This document shows positions 16,095 through 24,809 of a stretch of 64,000 bases of DNA, in pieces. Source of the stretch: Luteithermobacter gelatinilyticus. GTDB lineage: Bacteria > Pseudomonadota > Alphaproteobacteria > Sphingomonadales > Emcibacteraceae. The translations under genes were made by a program, and so were the position numbers. The notes under the pieces are model-generated. The model was not told the origin of the DNA and did no database searches. It worked only from the letters and a program-made list of their open reading frames with translations. How positions within the stretch are numbered: position 1 is the stretch's first letter; each line of letters begins with the position of its first letter. Where the stretch lies: the NCBI RefSeq assembly GCF_005849285.1, contig NZ_CP040517.1, positions 2,920,501-2,984,500 on the forward strand, read 5' to 3'.

Positions 16095-16982
16095 GGCGCC
16101 CCGAAACGGCCAGACCACAGGCGTAATAAACCCCCGGTGAACTTCCCGATAGCTTTGCCCCCAGGTTTCACCCTGACAGTCTTCCGGCAGGAGGGCCGCC
16201 ACCAGAAGCGGACTTTTGGTAAGGCAAAAATGTTTTTCCAGACGGCGGAAGAGCTCATCAGGGGTTAGAATATCCACCTCTCTGGCGCTTTGGCCGGTAG
16301 AAAGCCAGTGCGGTTTTTTCAGAATGGTCCAGTATTCGGCGGTATGGAGAATTTCCTGTGCCCGATCCAGCGGACACCACCAGCCCTTAAGATGCGCCGG
16401 GGCGATCACGTCAGGCCAGGAAAATGCGGCCCGGCTCCAGCGATCATAAGGGTAAAACAACATACCCTTGACCAGGTGACAGGGCACCACCTCCCCATAT
16501 CCCAGTTGGGCGAGACAATCTTTTCCAGCCGACGTCTGTGAAAGTTTCAGCTGTTTCTGGAACATCTTGTCCAGTTTCAGCGACAGCCGGTCGTGACAGT
16601 TGGGACCGAACCAGTTTTCCGCCCGGGAAAGATCTCCGCTGCCCAGATAAAATTTTATGGCCACTTCCAGATGGCAGGCCAGGTCGTGGCGGCGAAACAG
16701 GAAATCGAATTCGCCAATGGTGTTTCTGCCGTCGCTGACCTGAACATTGCGGACCAGGTCTGAAATCTGCCGGTCTCCTGTCAACGCAAAGGCCAACAGG
16801 TTTTCAAAATACTGCCCCAGAAGAGGACGGGCGTGAGCGGGGATAAACGACACAAGATCATCTGCGCCTGCCGCATTTAGCGGACGCCAGGTGACCTGGT
16901 AACAGCCGCGCACCAGATCGGGGCACTCCATCAACCATTGATAGTCCCAGGCCAGAAACGATTTTTTGATCATGGCGGCCAT
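16092..16982 (-). CDS. DUF1853 family protein
   Basis: 296 residues. Characteristic segments are GQYFENLLAFAL, IGEFDFLFRR and LEVAIKFYLG. The acidic residue in the GEFDFL strand followed by E-x-x-x-K resembles the PD-(D/E)XK nuclease fold, but activity is not established for the family. ATG 16982 has GAGGA five bases upstream, better than the GTG at 16997. The stop codon is contributed by the adjacent palindromic repeat, so the last residues (PFRGA) may differ from relatives. I recall the family mainly from Gammaproteobacteria, so horizontal origin is possible but not shown. Confidence 0.82.
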   Translation of the reverse strand: MAAMIKKSFLAWDYQWLMECPDLVRGCYQVTWRPLNAAGADDLVSFIPAHARPLLGQYFENLLAFALTGDRQISDLVRNVQVSDGRNTIGEFDFLFRRHDLACHLEVAIKFYLGSGDLSRAENWFGPNCHDRLSLKLDKMFQKQLKLSQTSAGKDCLAQLGYGEVVPCHLVKGMLFYPYDRWSRAAFSWPDVIAPAHLKGWWCPLDRAQEILHTAEYWTILKKPHWLSTGQSAREVDILTPDELFRRLEKHFCLTKSPLLVAALLPEDCQGETWGQSYREVHRGFITPVVWPFRGA

Positions 16983-17111
16983 TTTTATCCTCTTCACATA
17001 AAAGACTCTTCTTCACAGAACATTAGCTGTAGAATAGCCTCAGTCCGGCGGCAAGGCGGACACAACATAACATCACACCATAACACACCAAAAATATAAG
17101 GAGAAAAATCC

Positions 17112-17354
17112 ATGAATCTGATCGGGTTTTTGCTGATTGGCATACTTGCCGGGTTTCTGGCCGGAAAAATCATGAAGGGCGGAGGGTTCGGCCTATTGGG
17201 TAATCTGATACTGGGCATTGTCGGCGCGTTTCTGGGCGGCGGTGTTTTGGGGCTTCTGGGGATAAGTTTCGGCGGAATGATCGGCAGTCTGGTAACCGCC
17301 GTGATTGGGGCCGTGCTGCTGCTGTGGGTCGTTGGCATGGTCAAAAAAGCCTGA
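17112..17354 (+). CDS. GlsB/YeaQ/YmgE family stress membrane protein
   Basis: 80 residues forming three closely packed Gly-rich transmembrane segments: LIGFLLIGILAGFLAGKI, then GLLGNLILGIVGAFLGG, then LVTAVIGAVLLLWVVGMV. This is the transglycosylase-associated-protein family, commonly induced in stationary phase or acid stress; its biochemical function is unknown. AAGGAG lies eight bases before the ATG. Monocistronic, with a terminator 37 nt downstream. Confidence 0.92.
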   Translation: MNLIGFLLIGILAGFLAGKIMKGGGFGLLGNLILGIVGAFLGGGVLGLLGISFGGMIGSLVTAVIGAVLLLWVVGMVKKA

Positions 17355-17387
17355 CATAGATCCAGGCGATACTGTAAAACCAGTAAG

Positions 17388-17419
17388 AGGAAAAAGTAGG
17401 GGCTCCCCTTCTTTTTTTG
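17388..17419 (+). terminator. rho-independent terminator after the GlsB-like gene
   Basis: GTAGGGG and CCCCTTC pair with one mismatch around a tight loop, preceded by an A run and followed by seven T residues. Confidence 0.7.
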
Positions 17420-17507
17420 AGCGTTTTTCTTGTCTGGCGACACAGCTGCCGTATAGAGTTAACGCTATTGAATGAATTGTGATGAAGAGAAAAACAGGGG
17501 AGTATCC

Positions 17508-18557
17508 ATGGACTATCGACGTCTCGGCTGCACTGACCTAAACGTTTCTCAGGTCTGTCTTGGCACCATGACCTGGGGAGAACAGAACAGCGAGGACGAC
17601 GCTTTCGCGCAACTGGATTACGCCCTGGATCAGGGAGTCAATTTCATTGATACAGCAGAGCTGTATCCGGTGCCGCGGCGGGGCGACACCCAGGGACGCA
17701 CGGAAACCTATATCGGCAACTGGCTGGCCCGGCGGGGCGGACGTGACCGCCTCATTCTCGCCACCAAGGTCACGGGTCGTTCCCAGGACGCCTGGTTTCG
17801 TCCCTTTGCCAACATGACAAGGCTCAACCGGGAACAGATCACCTATGCCCTGGAACAAAGCCTGCGCCGCCTAAAAACCGATTATGTGGATCTGTATCAG
17901 CTGCACTGGCCGGACCGGCCGCTGAATTTGTTCGGCGACTCCAAGGGATATCGCCACATCCCGGAGAAAGATGTGGTGCCCCTTGAAGAAACGCTGGCCG
18001 TATTGGACGATCTGGTCCGCGAAGGCAAGATCCGATATGTGGGACTCTCCAATGAAACCCCGTGGGGGGTAATGTCATGCCTGCATCATGCAGAAGTCCG
18101 TGGCCTGCCGCGCGTACATTCCGTCCAGAACGCCTATAATCTGCTCAATCGGCTGTATGAACAGGGCCTGGCCGAAATTTCCCTGCGCGAAGAGGTCTCC
18201 TGCCTGCCCTATTCCCCGCTGGGTGGCGGGTGTTTGAGCGGTAAATATCTGGACGGTGCCCTGCCCCAGGGCAGCCGGCGGCAGTTGTTCCCGGACTTTA
18301 CCTGCCGTTATCAGAAGGAAAATGTGGATGAGGCCATCAGGGCCTATCGGGACCTGGCCGCCCAACATGGCCTGAGCCTGGTGCAACTGGCCCTGAAATT
18401 CGTTGACAGCCGCCCCTTCGTAGCCGCCAGCATTATCGGCGCCACCACGCTGGATCAGCTCCGCGAAGACATTGCCGCCTTCAGAACCAAATGGACCGAT
18501 GAGCTGGAACAGGGGGTAGAGCACATTCACCGGCGTTATCCCGACCCCGCCCCGTAA
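17508..18557 (+). CDS. aldo/keto reductase, Tas-like
   Basis: 349-residue (beta/alpha)8 NADPH-dependent oxidoreductase. The N-terminus LGLGTMTWGEQNSE-like block and DTAELYPVP..GDTQGRTETYIGNWLA closely follow E. coli Tas. Catalytic Asp and Tyr are in DTAELYP, the Lys in ATKV and the His in QLHWPDR. Tas homologues reduce aldehydes and ketones, with unclear natural substrates. ATG 17508 is preceded by AGGGGAG. Convergent with the ankyrin gene. Confidence 0.9.
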   Translation: MDYRRLGCTDLNVSQVCLGTMTWGEQNSEDDAFAQLDYALDQGVNFIDTAELYPVPRRGDTQGRTETYIGNWLARRGGRDRLILATKVTGRSQDAWFRPFANMTRLNREQITYALEQSLRRLKTDYVDLYQLHWPDRPLNLFGDSKGYRHIPEKDVVPLEETLAVLDDLVREGKIRYVGLSNETPWGVMSCLHHAEVRGLPRVHSVQNAYNLLNRLYEQGLAEISLREEVSCLPYSPLGGGCLSGKYLDGALPQGSRRQLFPDFTCRYQKENVDEAIRAYRDLAAQHGLSLVQLALKFVDSRPFVAASIIGATTLDQLREDIAAFRTKWTDELEQGVEHIHRRYPDPAP

Positions 18558-18575
18558 CCGGGACGGACGGGCCCG

Positions 18576-19154
18576 TCAATATTCCGCGCCGGCGTCTTCC
18601 AGAAGACGGACAATATCCCGACGCCGTTGTTCCCGGGCATGCATCAGCGCCGTACGCCCCGAATAATCCTCCAGCGTCAGATCAGCCCCGGCCTCGACCA
18701 TCAAACGGACAATATCCCGGGCATTGGCCCGGATGGCTTTGATCAGCGCCGTCTCCCCGTTCCGGTCCGCCAGATCCACATCCGCCTGGTACTCCAGCAG
18801 CAGGCTGGCGGAACGTTTGTCCCGTTGTCGGGCCGCCACCATCAGGGGGGTTTCGCCGGTTTCCCGAAGATCCAGATCGGGGTTGGCGCCGTTTTTCAAC
18901 AGATATCCGACCAGCGGCGCATCCTTGTTGCTGACCGCGATATAAAGCGGCGTGGTCCCGTCATCCAGATCCCGGGTATTGATATTCACCCCGCGTTGCA
19001 GCAATATCTTGATCTGGCGGTAATCCTGCTCCCGGACCGCCTTAAGAAATTCATAAGAGTCGGAAAATGCCAGCGCCGAGGATAATGGCACCGCCACAGT
19101 GCCGATGGCCACCAATATCAAAACTTTCATCGCTGTGAACAATTTGCCCGACAT
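18576..19154 (-). CDS. secreted ankyrin-repeat protein
   Basis: 192 residues: a signal peptide (hydrophobic core VLILVAIGTVAVPLSSALA) followed by five ankyrin repeats with hallmarks such as DDGTTPLYIAVS, TGETPLMVAARQRD, NGETALIKAIRANARDIV and SGRTALMHA. Ankyrin repeats mediate protein-protein contact; the partner is unknown. The signal peptide indicates periplasmic location. The neighbouring SCO1 gene is divergent. Confidence 0.9.
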   Translation of the reverse strand: MSGKLFTAMKVLILVAIGTVAVPLSSALAFSDSYEFLKAVREQDYRQIKILLQRGVNINTRDLDDGTTPLYIAVSNKDAPLVGYLLKNGANPDLDLRETGETPLMVAARQRDKRSASLLLEYQADVDLADRNGETALIKAIRANARDIVRLMVEAGADLTLEDYSGRTALMHAREQRRRDIVRLLEDAGAEY

Positions 19155-19237
19155 TCCTTACTCCAGTTTTTAATCTCTTGTTCCTGATCGCAGAGGCTCT
19201 ATATTTAGGGGATTCCAACAAAAAAGCAAACGGACCC

Positions 19238-19879
19238 ATGGCAAAAAACTCAAAAGCTTCTTCATCCGCCGCCGCCCGACGCTTCCCCCGCGGCGTGTTT
19301 CTGGGATTTGCAGCGCTGGCCGCTGTGGCGGTGCTATTGATCACCTGGCTGGGCGAGGCTCCCCAGAACAGAAGTGCCCGTGAAAATGCAAAAGCCCTGA
19401 TCGGCGGCCCCTTCACCCTTGTCACCCACAAGGGCGAGACGGTCACCGAACAGACCTACAAAGGCAAATATATGCTGATTTATTTCGGCTACACCTTCTG
19501 CCCGGATGTCTGCCCCACCGAACTTCAGGCCATGACCTCGGCGTTGGACCTGGTGCCGGAAAACGTGCGCCAAAAAATCGCCCCGCTGTTCATCACCGTG
19601 GATCCCGAACGGGACACAGTGGAGATCATGGCCCAGTATGTCCCCCTGTTTCATGAGGCGTTGACCGGTCTGACCGGCAGCCGGGAACAGGTTGATGCCG
19701 TGAAAAAGGCCTATCGGGTCTATGCGGTCAAAACCGAAGAAACCGATGCCTCAGAGTATCTGGTGGATCATACATCACTGATTTATCTGATGGATAAAAA
19801 CGGCGACTATCTCAGCCATTTCAGTTATGGCACCCCGGCGGACCAGATTGCCGCCAGACTTGCCAAACTGGTCAGGTAA
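19238..19879 (+). CDS. SCO1/SenC/PrrC family copper chaperone
   Basis: 213 residues: one N-terminal membrane anchor (about 19-38) and a thioredoxin-fold periplasmic domain. Copper ligands are Cys88 and Cys92 in TFCPDVCPTEL and His178 in LVDHTSL. SCO proteins deliver copper to the CuA site of cytochrome c oxidase or act in thiol/redox sensing. No cytochrome oxidase genes adjoin it. The frame extends upstream to a TTG at 19178, but ATG 19238 gives the typical length. YcgN follows after 12 nt. Confidence 0.93.
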   Translation: MAKNSKASSSAAARRFPRGVFLGFAALAAVAVLLITWLGEAPQNRSARENAKALIGGPFTLVTHKGETVTEQTYKGKYMLIYFGYTFCPDVCPTELQAMTSALDLVPENVRQKIAPLFITVDPERDTVEIMAQYVPLFHEALTGLTGSREQVDAVKKAYRVYAVKTEETDASEYLVDHTSLIYLMDKNGDYLSHFSYGTPADQIAARLAKLVR

Positions 19880-19891
19880 AGGACCGACCAG

Positions 19892-20356
19892 ATGGGAAAT
19901 ATCGCCGTCACGCCTTTCTGGAAAACCACCCCCCTCGAAAAGATGACCCGCGAGGAATGGGAATCGCTCTGTGACGGCTGCGGACAATGCTGCCTGCATA
20001 AACTCCAGGACGAGGACACGGACGAAATCGCCTATACCAATGTGGCCTGCCGGCTTCTGGACCTGCATAGCTGCCGCTGCCGCAACTACGATATACGCAA
20101 ACTTCTGGTACCGGATTGCGTGGTGCTTAGTCCCGATCAGGTGGCGGCATTTTCCTGGTTGCCTACCACCTGTGCCTATCGGCTGATTGCGGAAGGCCGG
20201 GACCTGTATCCCTGGCATCCACTCATTTCCGGAAACCCGGACAGCGTGCATGAGGCCGGCATCTCCGTACGCGGCAAGGCGATTTCCGAACGGGACGCCG
20301 GCGAGCTGGAAGACCATGTGGTCGAGAAACCTTTGACGGCGGGAGAAGTCTCATAA
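19892..20356 (+). CDS. YcgN family cysteine cluster protein
   Basis: 154 residues. Conserved motifs are [16 protein letters not shown] and the following C-x-C cysteines ([16 protein letters not shown]). The cysteine arrangement suggests a bound metal or Fe-S cluster, though the role of this UPF0260-type family is not established. It lies between SCO1 and the metallopeptidase gene on the same strand, probably in one transcript. Confidence 0.92.
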   Translation: MGNIAVTPFWKTTPLEKMTREEWESLCDGCGQCCLHKLQDEDTDEIAYTNVACRLLDLHSCRCRNYDIRKLLVPDCVVLSPDQVAAFSWLPTTCAYRLIAEGRDLYPWHPLISGNPDSVHEAGISVRGKAISERDAGELEDHVVEKPLTAGEVS

Positions 20357-20409
20357 TCCGCCGACGCAAGACCCTTGACACCACAGCAGGGCATCTGTCC
20401 GATCCACAG

Positions 20410-21120
20410 GTGCCGCTGATGGTTCGCCGCCATCCCCGCGCCCGGCGCATGAAATTGCGTTTCGATCCCCACCAGGCGGCCGCGATCGTCACGGTACCGT
20501 CGCACCTGCCGGCAGGCAGCGCCCATGACCTCGCCCATGCTTTCGCCAGCGAACACCGTGCCTGGCTCAGGGCGGAAATGGCCCGTTATCCCGCCGAAAA
20601 CCTGGTCCGCCCCGGCGGCTTTATCGCCTTTCGGGGTCATGACCACAAACTGCTGCACCGGGCCGACCTGCCGGGCGGGGTTCACCACTCAGAGGGCAGA
20701 ATTCATGTGGGCGGACCGATCCACGGGTTTGAAAAACGTTTGGAACTTTGGCTCAGGAAAGAAGCGCGGCACAGTCTGGAAGCACAGGCCCGCAGCCACG
20801 CGGAACGGTTGGAGGTAAGGTTTCGGCGGTTGCGTATTACCGACACCAAAAGCCGTTGGGGAAGCTGTTCCGGACGGGGGGTATTGTCCTTTTCCTGGCG
20901 GTTGGTGATGGCGCCGGAGCGGGTGCTGGATTATGTGGCCGCTCATGAGGTGGCGCATCTGAAAGAAATGAACCACAGTGCCGCATTCTGGGCACTGGTG
21001 GACAGGCTTGTCCCCCATGCCAAAACTTCCCGCGCCTGGCTTAGGCAGCATGGCCCCGCTCTTATGGCGTTGCGGTTTGATCCCCACCCCAATTGCCCCC
21101 CCTTGCAGAGTCCGGATTAG
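20410..21120 (+). CDS. YgjP-like (DUF45) metal-dependent peptidase
   Basis: 236 residues. The zinc motif HEVAHLKEMNH (H-E-x-x-H with a later His) is at about 178-188, preceded by the family hallmark KSRWGSCS and LSFSWRLVMAP. The N-terminal RRHPRARRMKLRFDP strand region is typical. Related to SprT-type peptidases; substrates unknown. The frame begins with GTG 20410; an ATG three codons later is equally possible. Convergent with the MaoC gene, with only 2 nt between the stops. Confidence 0.9.
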   Translation: MPLMVRRHPRARRMKLRFDPHQAAAIVTVPSHLPAGSAHDLAHAFASEHRAWLRAEMARYPAENLVRPGGFIAFRGHDHKLLHRADLPGGVHHSEGRIHVGGPIHGFEKRLELWLRKEARHSLEAQARSHAERLEVRFRRLRITDTKSRWGSCSGRGVLSFSWRLVMAPERVLDYVAAHEVAHLKEMNHSAAFWALVDRLVPHAKTSRAWLRQHGPALMALRFDPHPNCPPLQSPD

Positions 21121-21122
21121 GT

Positions 21123-21599
21123 CTAACCGTCTGAGTCTATCGGGGCCAGAAGAATCAGTGTTTCACTGATCATCACCGGCCGTTCCTGCCCCTGTCGTTC
21201 CATCACCATCCCGAAATGCCCCAGAAGGGTTCCGTCCCGCCGTTTTTCCAGCTTGTCCAGGCTCATCCGCCCCCGTACCAGTGACCCCACGGGCACAGGC
21301 GAGGTAAAGCGTACCTTGTTGACCCCGTAATTCAGCCCATAGCGCAGGCCGGAAATCTCGATGATTTCTTCAAAAAACTGGGGTACCAGAGACAGGATCA
21401 GATAGCCATGCGCAATGGTCTTGCCCCCCGGCATTTCGGTTCTGGCCCGTTCCACATCCACATGAATCCACTGAAAGTCCCCGGTCGCCTCGGCAAATTT
21501 GTTGATCCGGCTCTGGTTGATTTCCATCCAGCTAGACACCCCCAGCTCCCGGCCCACATAATTTTCAATATTCGCCATATCCACTTTCAAAGCACACAT
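21123..21599 (-). CDS. MaoC-like (R)-specific enoyl-CoA hydratase
   Basis: 158-residue hot-dog fold protein. The hydratase-2 motif is visible as ATGDFQWIHVDVERARTEMPGGKTIAHGYLILSL, with Asp and His as the expected catalytic pair. It probably hydrates enoyl-CoA thioesters; relatives annotated NodN are close. The start could be ATG 21599 (AGGA three bases away) or the Met eight codons downstream. No PHA or fatty-acid partners adjoin. Confidence 0.88.
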   Translation of the reverse strand: MCALKVDMANIENYVGRELGVSSWMEINQSRINKFAEATGDFQWIHVDVERARTEMPGGKTIAHGYLILSLVPQFFEEIIEISGLRYGLNYGVNKVRFTSPVPVGSLVRGRMSLDKLEKRRDGTLLGHFGMVMERQGQERPVMISETLILLAPIDSDG

Positions 21600-21655
21600 T
21601 ATCCTGTTCCTGTCGGTTAGGGGCTAAGTTATCAACGTGACTTGGGCCGATTTCA

Positions 21656-23602
21656 TCATAATTCACTCTTGTCGGGCGGCGGCCCGTCCGGTGACGGTTT
21701 GTTTCGGGGCCGCACATCAGGAGTGGTCAACGTTGCATCATTACGCCCCAGACTAACCCGGATCATGAAATTTTTCCAGATCCGCGCCGGGGTGCCGCCG
21801 CCGGTGACGCCGGCGGTGGGCGTCGCCTGATCATTGCCCACCCAGATGCCGTTGATCATATTTTTGGCATATCCAACAAACAGTGCATCCTTGTAATCCT
21901 GGGTCGTCCCTGTTTTCCCCGCCACGGGAAAACCCAGCCGGGCGGCACGGGCGGTGCCGTTTTCCACCACGCGGGACAGCATCTGCTGCATGGTGGCGGC
22001 CACCTCTTCCGATAAGAGCCGCCGGGGCGGGCCCGGCATATGGCGATACAGGATCTGGCCGGTACTGTTCTGAATTTCCACAATGCCATAAGGATTGACC
22101 TCATAACCGCCATTACCCACCACCGCATAGGCGGCGGTCAGCTCCAACAGCGATACTTCGGAGGTTCCCAGCGCCAGACTTGGCTCCTCCACCAGCGGCG
22201 AGCTCAAGCCAAGCCGGCGCGCCATGGCGGCCACGGTACGGCGATTGACCTTTTCCGCCAGTTTGACGGCCACCGTATTGATGGACTGCTCAAACGCTTC
22301 TGCCAAGGTGACCTCGCCCCGGTACGTGCCCGAATAGTTTTTCGGCTCCCAGCCGCCAAGACTGACCGGACTGTCCCGCAATACAGTTTCGGGGCCAAAG
22401 CCCCGTTCCAGCGCCGCCAGATAGACAAACAGCTTGAACGCGCTGCCCGGCTGGCGGCGGGCCTGGGTCACGCGGTTAAACTGGCTTTCGGCATAATCAC
22501 GCCCCCCCACCATGGCGCGGATGGCCCCATCCATATCCATGGACACTAGCGCCGCCTGCTCCGCTTTCAGCACTGGCCCGTCCCGGTCCATAACCTGTTG
22601 CAAAGCACCAGTGGCCATGGCCTGAATTTCGGAAACCAGTGTGGTATAGACCACAATCGGCTCCTCCACCGGTCCGATCAGATCGGGCAGCTGTTCCACC
22701 ACCCAGTCGGTGAAATAGCGCACATTGTTGCTCACCACCTGCTCCGCCAGCGTCACATTGGCTTCTTTGGCAGCGGCGGCCGTCGCCGGTTGAATAAAAC
22801 CGGCCTCCACCATGTTATCCAGAACTTCTTCGGTGCGCCGATAGGCCCGCTCCACATCCCTGAGCGGCGAATAAAGCGCCGGCCCTTTCAGCATCCCCAC
22901 CAGCATGGCCGCCTCGGTCAGGGTCAGGTTCCGCCCGTCATGGCCAAAGATGGTTCGCGCCGCCGCATCCAGCCCGTAAGCGCCACCGCCGTAATAGACC
23001 CGGTTGATATACAGGGTCAGGATTTCCTGTTTGGAAAAATTCATTTCCAGCCAGAAAGACAACATCATTTCCTGGACTTTACGTTTTACGGTCCGCTCAG
23101 GGGACAGAAACAGATTTTTGGCCAGCTGCTGGGTAATGGTGCTGCCGCCTTCCACCACATCGCCGCGCTGAATATTACGTACCAGCGCCCGCGCCACCCC
23201 GCGCAGATCCAATCCCACGTGACTGAAAAACCGCCGGTCTTCCGTCGCGATCAGGGCCTGAATGTAGGGGATGGGCACCTCGTCATATTCCAGCCATTCC
23301 CCATAGACGTTGCCATAACTGGCCAGGCGTTCGCCCTGACGATCCATCACCATGATCGTGGCGCGCCCGGGTTTCTGGGCTATTTTTGAAACATCCGGAA
23401 GGTCAAGGGCAAAATAAATAACCACAGGCACCATGATCACCAGCGCCCAGATGAAAAGCGCAGACAGAATATAAAGGGTCTTTGCAAATCGCCCCCGGGG
23501 CAGGGCTTGCCGATCCCGGGGCGCACGCTGCGCCTTACGGGACGCGCTGTGTTTCTGTTTGCCTGTTCGGCCCTTTTGCGAAGGGGAAGACTGTCGTGCC
23601 AT
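21656..23602 (-). CDS. class A penicillin-binding protein (PBP1A family)
   Basis: 648 residues: a basic cytoplasmic N-terminus, one membrane anchor (about 43-63), a GT51 glycosyltransferase domain (ATEDRRFFSHVG, EGGSTITQQLAKN, KVQEMMLSFWLE) and a transpeptidase domain. Transpeptidase motifs are SAFK (SxxK), SIN (SxN) and KTGTT. It polymerises and crosslinks peptidoglycan in the periplasm. ATG 23602 (MARQSSPSQ) is preferred to the ORF-start at 23683. The final codons (KSEL, stop TGA 21656-21658) come from a degraded palindromic repeat arm, AATTCACTCT. Confidence 0.93.
   Translation of the reverse strand: MARQSSPSQKGRTGKQKHSASRKAQRAPRDRQALPRGRFAKTLYILSALFIWALVIMVPVVIYFALDLPDVSKIAQKPGRATIMVMDRQGERLASYGNVYGEWLEYDEVPIPYIQALIATEDRRFFSHVGLDLRGVARALVRNIQRGDVVEGGSTITQQLAKNLFLSPERTVKRKVQEMMLSFWLEMNFSKQEILTLYINRVYYGGGAYGLDAAARTIFGHDGRNLTLTEAAMLVGMLKGPALYSPLRDVERAYRRTEEVLDNMVEAGFIQPATAAAAKEANVTLAEQVVSNNVRYFTDWVVEQLPDLIGPVEEPIVVYTTLVSEIQAMATGALQQVMDRDGPVLKAEQAALVSMDMDGAIRAMVGGRDYAESQFNRVTQARRQPGSAFKLFVYLAALERGFGPETVLRDSPVSLGGWEPKNYSGTYRGEVTLAEAFEQSINTVAVKLAEKVNRRTVAAMARRLGLSSPLVEEPSLALGTSEVSLLELTAAYAVVGNGGYEVNPYGIVEIQNSTGQILYRHMPGPPRRLLSEEVAATMQQMLSRVVENGTARAARLGFPVAGKTGTTQDYKDALFVGYAKNMINGIWVGNDQATPTAGVTGGGTPARIWKNFMIRVSLGRNDATLTTPDVRPRNKPSPDGPPPDKSEL
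21658..21670. repeat. half palindromic repeat at the PBP1A gene 3' end
   Basis: Only one arm (minus strand AAGAGTGAATTAT) survives; it encodes the last residues of the PBP1A-type protein and reaches its stop codon. Confidence 0.55.
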
Positions 23603-23832
23603 TACGGTTCCGTTATTATTCGCCCCAAATTTCTTGGCCCATAAAATAGGTGAAGCTTTCCTGGGGGACAACCGGCAAATCATCGAAAATCACTGTGATT
23701 TTTCCTTGCGCCCCCTGTTCTCTGACGCGTCCTCTCCCCTTTCAAGCGAATCATTGCGCCCCGCCGATACCTTGGCCCGCCAGTTTCATGAGCCTGCTTC
23801 ATATAACAGAAGGCACAAAAATGACTGTTTGA

Positions 23833-23916
23833 AGGCCAGCCCCAAAATATTGCTTCAGAAAAACTCATAAAACAGCAATTTAAATTTTATTTTCCGGCTG
23901 GCCTGTTTTTTTCTTT
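23833..23916 (+). ncRNA. two-stem structure with U-tract: candidate small RNA or leader terminator
   Basis: AGGCCAGCC (23833-23841) pairs perfectly with GGCTGGCCT (23896-23904), followed by GTTTTTTTCTTTT. An inner stem ATTGCT / AGCAAT lies between. There is no ORF. It lies in the gap between the divergent PBP1A and PAS genes. It could terminate a small transcript or act as a leader terminator before the PAS gene. The long separation of the outer arms lowers confidence. Confidence 0.4.
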
Positions 23917-24014
23917 TACATATTCGAATGTCTTGATATTAGGGATTTCTGAAATACATATTATTTTCGTAAATATGCATTGAAAACACGAATTTATTTC
24001 ATGGAATTAACTCC

Positions 24015-24635
24015 ATGGTTGAGTATATTTTACCGCTAACTCGACATTTGCTGGCCGGAAACAGCAAAAAACTCGAGGCTTTCATGGTAGAGCGGGGATT
24101 TGCCCGGGTGCAGGTGGTCCCGTCTCCGCTTCATACCCTGTTGCCCTGTGCCAAACTGCGCTATACCTACCATTATTGGGAAACACTGCGAAGCCACGAA
24201 CCCCTGCCTTCCCGGAAACAGATTGATCCGCGTCGTCTCGGCATCGCTTTGGGAAATATTTGTCTATTGGAAGCGGTCAATCTGGGGCGGGACATGAAAT
24301 ACCGGCTTTATGGCAGCAACATTGCCTATCATGCCGGTCATGATCTGCAGGGGATGACACTGAGGGAAATTCCCCGGCACTTTCCACGCAAAGATTTTTC
24401 CGATCTTCCGTTTCATCTGGCTCTCTTTCAGGCCTGCCTGATTGAAAAGAGGCCCTATTTCAGCGAATATATGACCACCTCTGCCCAACGGCGAACCCCC
24501 AGAATCTGGAGCCGTCTCAGCCTTCCTCTGGCCAATAACCGCGGCGAGGTGACAATGATATTGCATTGCATCAGTCCACGACCCACCGAACAGCCCGCCG
24601 CCCGGGTCCCGTCCGATATGAAAATGGTTGTCTGA
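24015..24635 (+). CDS. PAS_5-type PAS domain protein
   Basis: 206 residues. The central part (about 60-175) matches the single-domain alphaproteobacterial PAS_5 family: LPSRKQIDPRRLGIALGNICLLEAV, then DMKYRLYGSNIAYHAGHDLQGMTLREIP. No histidine kinase, GGDEF or DNA-binding domain follows, so it is a stand-alone sensor-like protein of unknown output. AT-rich DNA upstream (23905-24014) is likely its promoter region. No neighbour indicates what it senses. Confidence 0.82.
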   Translation: MVEYILPLTRHLLAGNSKKLEAFMVERGFARVQVVPSPLHTLLPCAKLRYTYHYWETLRSHEPLPSRKQIDPRRLGIALGNICLLEAVNLGRDMKYRLYGSNIAYHAGHDLQGMTLREIPRHFPRKDFSDLPFHLALFQACLIEKRPYFSEYMTTSAQRRTPRIWSRLSLPLANNRGEVTMILHCISPRPTEQPAARVPSDMKMVV

Positions 24636-24743
24636 TCTTCCTGCCTGCCACATCAGCTCGACTTCCCTCCGCGCGGCACTTCACTTTGGCCCATGAGATG
24701 GAGCACCACCCCCTTGCCCTCTTTCACGCGGGCAGCACCCCCC

Positions 24744-24772
24744 TTGACAAAAGTTTCATATGTAACTATAAA
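24744..24772 (+). promoter_or_regulatory. near-consensus sigma-70 promoter of the VOC gene
   Basis: TTGACA (24744-24749), a 17-nt spacer and TATAAA (24767-24772): the strongest sigma-70-like promoter seen in the window. It is fully overlapped by two operators. Confidence 0.85.
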
Positions 24773-24789
24773 GTTTCAATTGAAACTTT
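24752..24789. promoter_or_regulatory. two palindromic operators 20 bp apart
   Basis: Site 1 AGTTTCATATGTAACT (24752-24767) is a near palindrome in the promoter spacer. Site 2 AAAGTTTCAATTGAAACTTT (24770-24789) is a perfect 20-bp palindrome over the -10 and start region. Centres are exactly 20 bp apart, placing both on the same DNA face. The AGTTTCAWWTGAAACT layout suits a MarR- or TetR-type dimer. No such regulator gene is adjacent. Confidence 0.82.
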
Positions 24790-24809
24790 TGCCCTGAGAG
24801 GACAAAGCC

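Noticed and set aside
17455-17486. A further palindromic repeat copy before the aldo/keto reductase gene
   Set aside because: TAGAGTTAACG..AATGAATTGTGATG is only loosely similar and lacks an inverted arm; chance resemblance is likely.
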